From Alisma plantago-aquatica (Eukaryota; Streptophyta; Magnoliopsida; Alismatales; Alismataceae), in assembly GCA_963693085.1 (NCBI GenBank), contig OY856412.1, positions 342,439,457 to 342,503,456 on the forward strand: a DNA stretch of 64,000 nucleotides. Reading direction: 5' to 3'. The notes below the pieces were generated by a model. That model did not search any database and had not been told where the DNA came from. It saw only the letters and a program-made list of their open reading frames with translations. Below are positions 55,929 to 64,000 of this stretch, one piece after another (the stretch's first letter is position 1; each line of letters opens with the position of its first letter). The translations under genes and the position numbers were made by a program.

Positions 55929-56759
55929 TGACTAGTGGGTGACCGGCCTCAATCACGCGTCCTAAAATTGGAGGCGGATTTGAGGTAGTCGAGCTTTTAC
56001 ATTTATAAACCCGAATCCTTCTAGGCCCCCACAACTTTGTTTATGGGGTCGAAGTAAATATACGGGGTCGAACACAGGGACAAGGGGGGTAGTGTTGAGA
56101 ACCCAGAATCGACACGCTACACTCCGGCAGGTATGAAGAGATTATAAATTCCCAAGAAGGGAAGCATAAAGATGTCACGAACAAAATAAGAAAACTATCT
56201 CCAAGTGGAGTTACTAGAAAGATTTAAGGTTTTAACCATTTAGCAGTTTTTAGGGGTTTTCATGCAACAGAAACATAAGGATATTGCTCGAGCTAAAGCG
56301 AGGTATGAAGGATAGAACTGTGGTAAAACAAGCGGCGGTAGAACCAATCTTGTACCCCTCCTCTCGAAGCGGGTACCTCTAACAAGGCATCGACTCCACT
56401 CTCAGGGTCACTGGACTCAAATTAGAGTGGAAAGGTTACTAAAGCAACTCCGTTCTGGGCACTCTCGTACTCCAGAATCGGACCAAACACTAGAGCCACA
56501 ACACAACTCTCGAAGCTGTTGCGACAGGAAAACACGATTCAGTAGCTAAACGAAGTGTGATCCAAAACATGCAAGCTGAAGTTCAGATATCAAACATAGC
56601 AGTCATCCAACATATTGCACCAAGCATAGAGCAACAAGTAATGAAGCTTTTCTATTTCTATAAGCATTAAAGGTTTTAATTACAATGCATAAGTAAAGAA
56701 TTAAATAACACAATTAAAGATATGTGTCGCCTTCTTGATATAGAAGGACGACAGGCTAC

Positions 56760-57545
56760 AGTAACCATCCCGCCCGATATCGGACAGGGGCCTAGCCCAA
56801 TACAGCTGTGTCGGGCGGCACACTCTCTCAAGTGGCACACCGCGACGCACGATTGCATCGTTCAAGGACCTGGCCGATACGCTCAAGTCGGGCGGCACAC
56901 CCTCTCGGGCGGCACGCATGACGGGCGGAGCGTATCGGGTTCGATATCATGTCGGGCATGGAGCTGTGTATCCTACTGTCGGGCACTGGTGTCGGATGCT
57001 CGTGTCGCGTATCTACATCGGCCGATATCGGCTCCCAGTGTCGCCCGGTACAGTCCTAGGTGAACCAGTCCCCTCCCTCTCGGGATGAGGAAGTGCTCAC
57101 CTAGTGTTTCCCGGTACGAACACTGGAGCACGATACGCCTGCTCTCGTAGTCTCTTCCGAAGATCACTCGACTGTCCGAAACCTGAAGTGACTAAGCTTG
57201 TCCGACCCGTCCTTTCGGATCCCTGTAGCTGTTATTTATAGGCAGCTGGTCGGGCGAAGATATGGTGCGTGAAGTGCCATGTGTTCTCCTTACCGCCGCT
57301 CAGCTGGTGTCGGCTGATGCAAGTATCGCCTGGCACAAGGGTGTTGGTCGTTGGGTGTTGTGGCGAGAGGCGCCTACCGGTGGGTGGCCGATATTGCGCG
57401 GCACATGGAGTAGTTGCGGCGTGCTCGGCTCCCTGTCGGGTAAAGGGGCGTGTCGTCCATCGGTACCCTCTCGCGCGACATCCTTGTGTCGCGCGTTGTT
57501 GTATCGTGCAGCCCTACCGGTCAGCGTGCGCATCGGCCGTTAGGG
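56760..57545. repeat. TCGGGCGGCACA / CCGATATCGG word array in the Athila D LTR
   Basis: More than 20 words such as GTCGGGCGGCAC, CGCCCGATATCGG, TATCGGGTTCGATATC, GGCCGATATCGGC and TGTCGCCCGGTAC in both orientations. CGGGCGG cores start at 56889, 56906 and 56922 (16-17 bp apart). The array surrounds the TATA box on both sides. The block is CpG-dense. Confidence 0.85.
57233..57240 (-). promoter_or_regulatory. TATA box of Athila D LTR
   Basis: Minus-strand TATAAATA in the context CCTATAAATAACAGC. Confidence 0.6.
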
Positions 57546-57765
57546 GGCCGAAACAGTCTTGGACTTATTTGCGGGCCGGGATGGCCTTATTGGTGCTAAA
57601 TGGGCCAAAATAGGAGGAAAACTCTGCAAAGATGGAAATATTGGATTGAGAGCATTGCTTGGCTAATTATTGCAAAAATGCATATAAAAGAGAGGAAAAT
57701 AGCAGAAAAGGGCAGTTTTGATAACAGAATAAAGGCCAAAAACATCACAAAATTTGGTGTTATCA

Positions 57766-57780
57766 ACTCCCCCAAACTTA
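57766..57780 (-). promoter_or_regulatory. Polypurine tract of Athila D
   Basis: Minus-strand TAAGTTTGGGGGAGT immediately before TGATAACACC, the usual PPT-LTR junction of Athila elements. Confidence 0.85.
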
Positions 57781-58688
57781 GCGTTTTGATTGTCCTCAAT
57801 CAATATTTAAACTATATTTAGTGATGCTTCTTCTTGCTTGGGAAAGCTTCTTGTTCAAAAAAAGTGAAGCAAGGGTCGTAATGCCTTAAGGATAATGATG
57901 TCTCGATACGAACAAAAGACTTTGTTTTCCCTGCCTTATTTTTAAGTAAGATTTTTCTCTACAGCTTCGGCGAGACTTAGTTGTATGATTATGAAGTTAG
58001 CTTACACACCAAACAACTTTATTTTCGGGGTAGAAAGTTGTGTATAGGGTAGGCTAAGCATTTTTGGGTTTTCTTCTTGTTTCCCATCGGTCCATCCAGG
58101 TAAGGGTCCGTTAACAGGCAAGTGGTCCCTGCAGTCCAAGCCAGTTGGCTTTAGAGCAGTGATTTCACATCCTACGTACCACCGCCCCAGATCTATCATG
58201 CCTAAAGATGGGTACTTTTAGTAAACAAGTGTGTGTATATTCTTCTTTTCTTTTATTGGGCACAACTCTCATGCTTTTATTCACACTCATATGGCTTCTC
58301 TCTCTTTTGGGATTTTTGTTGGGTAAGGGAACAAGGAGATTCTTGCTGTTTGGGCAGCTTTTTCCTTCTCCATACTCGTCTCTTAACTGTTTGCGAGATT
58401 ATTATATTTTTCAAAATATTTGGCAAGATGAAACATATTCTTTTTTTCGTTTGTAGCAGCATTATCAAAAAGATATAACAGAACTTGCATCTCATTAAGT
58501 ACAAAGAAAACAAACTTTGCAAGAAGTCGCAACAGGTTTTTACTAATATAACAACTTTGTACATATGCATGGGAACAAAATAAGCAAAATTTTCAAAATT
58601 TTTATATGAGCAAGGGTGCAAGTACATGATATAGGGGGAAAGCAAAATGGCATAAGAGAATTGTATACCTCCTTCACTGGTACATGGG

Positions 58689-58708
58689 TACCCCCCCCCC
58701 CAAACTTA
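58689..58708 (-). promoter_or_regulatory. Second, internal PPT-like tract
   Basis: Minus-strand TAAGTTTGGGGGGGGGGG repeats the TAAGTTTGGGGG core of the LTR-proximal PPT about 920 bp further from the LTR. Its G run has grown to eleven. Confidence 0.65.
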
Positions 58709-59339
58709 TCCAATACTCTATCCCAGAGTAGTGAGTAAGAGGGTGAGTTCATGTTAGTCCGGTGAAGGTTATTTAGCGGGTTCTCTTGTGCCTTGTAGAA
58801 GCTGGAATATGCTTCTTTGCTGCCTCCTCATTCTTTCACATTTGGAAACAGCTTTGACAAGTGCATGCACTTGTGGCTACTTCCTCTTTATTAAGTAGCT
58901 GGAACCGGGATGCCCAGGTACCCTCTAGAGGTCGTCGGCAAAGCGCTTTCCAAGCTCAGCCTCCGCTTTATTTCCCAGCTCAGTTGGAACATGCGCAATG
59001 GCTCTCGGTAGACAGAGAGCTCTTGTGCTGTCCCGACAGTCACCGGGGATGTACTCATGCTGTCTCTTTAGTTGGCCCCAGGCTACTACAGAAGACAGAC
59101 TATGATAAGGAAACGAGCCTCTTTCGAGGCTACCTAATCAAGGAAAATTCCCCTTGCTCATTTTTTCATGGTTGGTGGCCCGTTGTGATGTTTCTGTCCG
59201 ACAATTGCTGCTTCGGCTACGGCTGCCATTATGCCTGTTATCAAGTTCATTAATCATTTAAAATGTTAGATAGGAAAAAGAAACTCGATAAACTTATTAC
59301 AATCTCCGGGTATCGTCCATCAAAACAAAAAGTCGAGTC

Positions 59340-59945
59340 GATATGAAATCAGGCAATACGAGGGGGAGCTGCACGACACACATACCTCCCGATACGGGTA
59401 TACCGGGTGATAAGGTTGCCAAAGAGCAACTGCCCGACAGAACGTCACAAAAGAAAAATGTGTCGCCCGATATGGCGTATCGGGCAAACACCATCGGTCG
59501 TTATGTCGTGCAAAACTACGTCGGGCGATACAAGATTCGACAAGGCCCGTAATCCCGATAGGCAGCGCGCGATAGGAAAAGCTCGTGTCGGGCGATTAGT
59601 CTGTCGGGGGATAAGCCATCGCCCGATACAAGGGTGAAGGCAAAAGAAAGGCTGATACACGAGCAAAAGTGGGCTACTGCATGTGTTACAGGTGGCTAAA
59701 AAGAGAGTGTTGTGCCCGACACGATGGTCCCTCCGCCATATATATAGCAAGCGCAACTGGGAGTAAAACGGGTAGATCAGGGCTTCATGCCGGCCGGCGA
59801 GTCAGGAAATTCCCGAGACAACGGTCCCATCGGTCCATTAAGGGCAGTTATTCGCATGCACGATAGGGTGCACGTTGTCCAGGAATGCCAACCGTCACGA
59901 CCGAGCCGCTGCCCGACGCGATTAAAACAGGCGGCCGAAAAACCG
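59340..59945. repeat. Internal copy of the TGTCGGGCGATA word array in Athila D
   Basis: Words such as CCCGATACGGGTA, TGTCGCCCGATATGG, CGTATCGGGCA, CGTCGGGCGATAC, GTGTCGGGCGATTAG, ATCGCCCGATACA, GTGCCCGACACG and GCTGCCCGACGCG occur in both orientations. The same vocabulary as in the LTR, but outside it. Confidence 0.85.
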
Positions 59946-60165
59946 ATGCTAGATGAAGGAAAAACATCATTGGTTTAGGGTTAAGCCCTCCACCTCAGAA
60001 ATTATTACAGCGGTGGCCCATAAAACAGAGTCAGCGCATGTGGCACATGCACTGACTCGGGCCTTATTACAGTCTGTAATGTTTGTTTAACAAGGAATAA
60101 GAAGGAGTCCTATCCTAGGAAAGAAAGGATCAGGCTGCCTCCCGAAGAGCGATGGAGTTTGTGCC

Positions 60166-61606
60166 GCCAGCTCGACCGGTGTAAGATCATCTTGGTCAGC
60201 CACCCGTATCTTGTAGGTTGATCTCTGCTCTCCTGACAAAAGCTTCATCCTCATAGAATCTTTTCACCCTGTGCCCATTCACTTGAAATACTTTGGTCGG
60301 ATCGTCCTTGTCGTAAAGCATCATCATTACGGATGGGTATATTTTTTGACGCGGTAAACGGTCCTGACCATCTCGTTTGTAACTTCTCAGGGAAGAGACG
60401 AATAGAGGACTTATATAACAAGACTTTATCCCCCTTGCTTACATCTTTTCTCCTCAGGTGGGCATCATGCCACAATTTTGTCCTCTTCTTGTAGATTTTT
60501 GCATTTTCATAGGCGTTCATCCTCAACTCTTTGAGCTCTTGAAGCTGCGAAAACCTCTTTTCTCCTGCTTTGTCGAGGTCCATGTTTAGGAATTTGATTG
60601 CCCAGAGGGCCTTGTGTTCCAACTCCAAAGGCAGGTGACAAGATTTTCCGTAGATGAGTCGGTAGGGGGTGGTTCCGATGGGTGTTTTGTAGGCGGTCCG
60701 GTAGGCCCAAAGCGCGTCGTCAAGCTTCATGGACCAGTCTTTTCTCGTCCGGCTGACAGTTTTCTCCAAGATCTGCTTGATTTGTCTGTTGGAAACCTCT
60801 ACCTGCCCTGACGTCTGTGGGTGGTAGGGTGTAGCGATCTTATTCTTTACTCCGTACTTGCGCAGGAGTGCTTCAAACTGCCTTTCCCCGAAGTGTGACC
60901 CTCCGTCGCTTATAACCGTGCACGGGACACCGAAACGAGGAAAGATGGTCTTCTCAAAGAGCTTGATAACTGACTTGGTGTCGTAGGTTTGGGTGGCTAC
61001 CGCTTCCACCCACTTCGATACATAATCCACTGCCATGAATATGTATTGATACCCCCGGGATGGAGGGAACGGTCCCATGTAGTCGATCCCCCATACGTCA
61101 AATATTTCTACTTCTATCCAGCTTGCCATTGGAATTTCATTCCTCCGCCCTATGTTCCCCGTAAATTGGCATTCCCTACAAACCTTCACGAATTGTGCGA
61201 CATCTTTAAATAAGGAAGGCCAGTAGAAACCTGACTGTAGCACCTTTGCTGTTGTTCTTTCGCTACCCAGGTGACCACCGTAGGGGGAGGCGTGGCATTG
61301 CTTAAGGATGTCCGTGGTTTCTTCTTCTGGTATGCACCTCCTGTATAAGTTGTCGGCGCATCTTCTAAATAGGAGAGGATCATCCCAGTAGTAGTTTTTA
61401 GTCTCCGTGAAAAGCTTCTTCTTCTGATTGTACGTTATGTCAGGGGGCAGTTCTTCGCAAGCAAGATAATTGCAGATGTCTGCGAACCAGGGTAGGCTTT
61501 CTTCTTGAGCTTCGGCCAACATAAGAGCTTCATCGGCGTAGTCGTCGTTGATAGGAGGCTCTCTCTCTTTCTCAATCATGATCCTTGACAGATGGTCTGC
61601 GACCAC
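60166..61606 (-). pseudogene. pol: Athila-type integrase of element D, catalytic residues intact
   Basis: The frame 61606-60251 begins [20 protein letters not shown] (end of RNase H), then HHCC zinc finger ([20 protein letters not shown] to CRECQFTGN), catalytic Asp in [14 protein letters not shown] near 61085, Asp in VISDGGSHF near 60905 and Glu in SGQVEVSNR near 60800. It ends after [10 protein letters not shown] with a small frameshift near 60350, after which the proper tail ([17 protein letters not shown]) continues in another frame to a TGA near 60170. Apart from that shift the domain looks intact. Confidence 0.9.
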
Positions 61607-62090
61607 ATTCTCAGCGCCCTTCTTGTCGATAATTTCGTGGTCGAACTCTTATAGCAATAAGGCCCACCTCAACAGTCTGGGCTTCACATCTTTCTTTTGC
61701 ATTAAGTATTTTATAGCCCCGTGATCTGTATATACCTTGACCTTAGCTCCAACGAGATACGACATGAATTTATCAAACGCGAAGACGATCGCGAGCATCT
61801 CCTTCTCAGTTGTTGTGTAGTTTACTTGAGCCTCGTCCAACGTGCGACTAGCGTAGCAAATCACATGGTGCTTTTTGTCTTTCTTTTGCCCTAGGACTGC
61901 TCCAACCACGTAGTCACTTACGTCGCACATCAACTCAAAAGGTAAACCCCATTGTGGCGCTTGAAGGATAGGTGGTGATATTAAAGCATTTTTAAGGGCC
62001 TGAAAAGTACTTAGACAATCGTTAGAGAAAACAAATTCAACGTCCTTTACCAGAAGATTGGACAGCGGTTTGGAAATCTTTGAGAAGTCC
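61607..62090 (-). pseudogene. pol: Athila-type RNase H of element D
   Basis: The frame 61933-61649 reads [20 protein letters not shown] (first Asp), [20 protein letters not shown] (Glu), [20 protein letters not shown] (Asp). A TAA at 61651-61649 follows WALLL where Gln is usual, a C-to-T change. After it, the same frame continues through EFDHEII to the integrase. Confidence 0.86.
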
Positions 62091-62850
62091 TTGATGAATC
62101 TTCGGTAATATCCTGCGTGCCCGAGGAAGCTTCACACCCCCTTCACGAATCTTGGTGGAGGAAGCTTGGATATTGCTTCAACCTTGCTTGCGTCCACTTC
62201 GATCCCACGCTTCGAGATCTTATGCCCGAGGACGATGCCCTCCCGCACCATGAAATGGCATTTTTCCCAGTTTAGAACTAGGTTGTTCTCCTCGCACCAT
62301 TGAAGAACCAATGACAGATTCTTCAGACAGCTATCGAAGTCCTTCCCATAGACGGAAAAATTGTCCATGTAAACTTCTACGATGTCTTCTAGAAAATCTG
62401 AGAACATCGATACCATGCATCAATGAAAGGTGGCGGGGGTGTTGCAGAGTCTGAAGGGCATCCTTCGGAAGGCATAAGTGCCGTAAAGGCAGGTGAATGT
62501 TGTTTTCTCTTGATCGTCGGGTAAAAACCTGAAAAGCCATCAAGAAAACAAAAGAAATTGTGATGCGCTAACCTTTCAAGAACTTGGTCAATAAAAGGTA
62601 GCGGAAAATGATCCTTCTTTGCAGCCTAATTTAGTTTTCGGTAATCTATGCACATCCGCCAGCCGGTGACAGTCCTAACTGCCACCTCATCACCCTTCTC
62701 ACCCTTAACCACCGTCATCCCGAACTTTTTGGGCACTACATGGATCAGACTTACCCAACTGCTGTCGCTGATTGGGTAAATGATCCCCCCATCCCTAAGC
62801 TTTATTACCTCTTTCTTGACGACCTCCTTGAGCATCTGGTTCGGTTTCCC
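62091..62850 (-). pseudogene. pol: Athila-type reverse transcriptase of element D, catalytic box changed to YMDN
   Basis: Pieces in order: KEVIKLRDGGIIYPISDSSW and MCIDYRKLN (62835-62626), stop TAG; KKDHFPLPF; a frameshift near 62540; EKTTFTCLYGTYAFRRMPF, then a TGA in ATFHxCMVS; then VEVYMDNFSVYGKDFDSCLK near 62390-62340 and GIVLGHKISKRGIEVD. The invariant YxDD box reads YMDN, losing the second catalytic Asp. At least three stops are present. Confidence 0.87.
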
Positions 62851-64000
62851 CTAGGGTTGAACCAGAGGCTTAGCCGATTCTTCCAAGTTGATGCAATGCA
62901 TGCACAGGGCGGGGCTAAGGCCTTTGATATCATCTACTGAATATCCTATAGCCCTCTTGTGGAGCCTTAACTCCTCAAGGAGTCGGTCCAGCTGGTTGCT
63001 TGAAAGATCGGCGTTTACGATGACGGGGTTTCTCTGCTCTTCATCTAAAAACTCGTACTTCAGGCCTTCAGGAAACACTTTTAACTCTGGCTTTGGCCTG
63101 GGTGCCTTTTCCTGAGGCTCCTCCTCAAGAGAGGCATACATCACAGACTCAACCACCTTATCCTCTTCCTGCAAGTCTTCGTCAGAAAGGTTGAAAAGGT
63201 TGAGATGCTTCACGACCTTAGGGTCTTCGAGGCCAGGATCTTGACAGTTTGTACCCCTCAAGAGGGGGTATACTGTCTGGATATCTTCCTCTACTTCCTC
63301 GCAGAATTTATTGTAGCTATCTGCGAAACATGCTGATTCAGACAGGGACAGGCTCTTCATGATCTCTTTCAGCTTGAAGTTGATATGGTCGTTTCCGACC
63401 CTTAAGGTGATCATCCCCTCGGAAACATCAATTACCGCTCTCACAGTCACCAAGAAGGGGCGACCAAAGATGATCGGGCAACGGGGATCTTCAGATGTGT
63501 CGATGGTGACTATATCGCAAGGGATGAAGAAGTCGCCAACCTTGATCGGTACATCTTCGACAATGATGACATGTCTCTTGAAGGTGTGGTCTGCCAGTTG
63601 GATCCACATGTTAGTCCGAACCATGTTGGTCAAACCCACCCTTTGTGTGAAACTTAGGGGCATGATGCTTATGCTAGCCCCCAAGTCTGCTAGACCCTTG
63701 CGCTCGAAGTTGTCTCCGATGGTGAACGGGATTGTGAAAGCTCCGGGATCCCTTCTCTTATTTGGCGTGTCAGGCTTCAAGAAGGTAGAGGAGGTGGAAG
63801 ATAGATACACTGTCTCTGTCCTTCCTCCCCTTCTCTTCTTTGTGATAAGGTCCTTGAGGAACTTGGCATACATAGGCATCTCTTCCAATGCATCAAGGAA
63901 GGGGACTTCAAGATGCAGTTTCCTGATCGAGTCCATGAACCTCTCATGACACTTCTTCATATTTGCCTTTATCAGCTTATACGGGAACGACGACCTTGGA
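62851..64000 (-). pseudogene. Athila-type gag end, protease and linker of element D, open to the window edge
   Basis: The frame is open from the right edge through FPYKLIKANMKKCHERF and LEVPFLDALEEMPMYAKFLK (gag end), protease GLADLGASISIMPLS near 63700-63650 with EDVPIKVGDFFIPCDIVTID and CPIIFGRPFLVTVRAVIDVS, then an acidic linker and the start of RT (PVIVNADLSSNQLDRLLEEL) to a TAG at 62853-62851. I see no internal break. DLGAS is the Athila-type active site. Confidence 0.88.

Larger units (their letters stand above)
55929..57765 (-). repeat. 3' LTR of Athila D
   Basis: On the minus strand it starts TGATAACACCAAATTTTG at 57765, directly after the PPT. The far end is approximate (55929-55941, several TG candidates). 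TATA box at 57240-57233. Confidence 0.7.
57781..60165 (-). other. Athila D region between integrase and PPT, no env-like frame
   Basis: Contains a second PPT-like tract (58689-58708), a spacer of unknown content (57830-58680 and 58710-59330) and a motif array at 59340-59945. No frame shows an env-like signal peptide or transmembrane pattern that I would trust. Confidence 0.55.
55929..64000 (-). mobile_element. Athila-type Ty3/gypsy element D, 5' end outside the window
   Basis: Minus-strand order: protease (63960 and beyond), RT, RNase H, integrase (to about 60170), a non-coding region with a motif array, PPT (57766) and 3' LTR (57765 to about 55929). Protease DLGASISIMP and gag-end phrases mark it as Athila, distinct in sequence from element A. 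Several stops in RT and RNase H make it dead. Its 5' LTR and PBS lie beyond 64000. Confidence 0.86.

Noticed and set aside
58208..58478. Hydrophobic forward frames as an env-like or membrane protein
   Set aside because: They are on the strand opposite to Athila D, short and in two overlapping phases; hydrophobicity comes from T-rich sequence.
63359..63949. A 196-codon forward frame opposite Athila D protease
   Set aside because: It is exactly antisense to a conserved protease/gag-end frame and has no own similarity.

Overview
The window is nuclear plant DNA (an angiosperm with a large, LTR-retrotransposon-rich genome). It is almost entirely nested transposable elements, most of them broken. 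I found no convincing host protein gene, no rRNA or tRNA gene and no CRISPR array. The plant call rests on Sirevirus-, Tork-, Tekay- and Athila-type LTR retrotransposons, CACTA (En/Spm) transposons with the plant Transposase_21 layout, PBSs matching plant tRNAs, and a Tourist/Harbinger-like MITE. I cannot name the species.

Layout: 1-6247 is the 5' LTR, gag and pol of a Sirevirus-like copia element on the minus strand, running off the left edge. 6248-11587 is AT-rich DNA with a MITE and simple repeats. 11593-24797 is a Tork-type copia element (minus strand, TSD AACAA) that has lost most of pol and carries a nested Tekay/Del-type gypsy element (12576-21276). 24803-26837 holds nothing I can name.

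From 26838 to the right edge there is one nested pile. CACTA copy 1 (26838-31298) is cut by Athila element A (plus strand, from about 31299). Athila A is interrupted by a copia element (38084-47155, TSD TCTCT) placed exactly between its RNase H and integrase, and by CACTA copy 2 (from 49822). CACTA copy 2 is in turn cut by Athila element D (minus strand, about 55929 to beyond 64000).

The most unusual signal is shared by four unrelated LTR elements. Each carries dense arrays of its own short, CpG-containing, often self-complementary word in its LTR; three of them carry the same word again in an internal non-coding region. The Sirevirus word is a TCGGTCGAC/GTCGACCGA dyad at about 30-bp or 63-bp pitch. 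The 38-47 kb copia word is ACCGATCGGTTC, spaced 20-21 bp in the leader. Athila A uses AAGACCGTTTGG/CGGTCTTGA, and Athila D uses TATCGGGCGG/TGTCGGGCGATA. The helical phasing and CpG retention suggest protein-binding or RNA-structure elements under selection. Other points of note are a structured intercistronic region between gag and pol in the Sirevirus, two large hairpins in CACTA copy 2, and two elements with near-identical or similar LTRs but dead coding regions.
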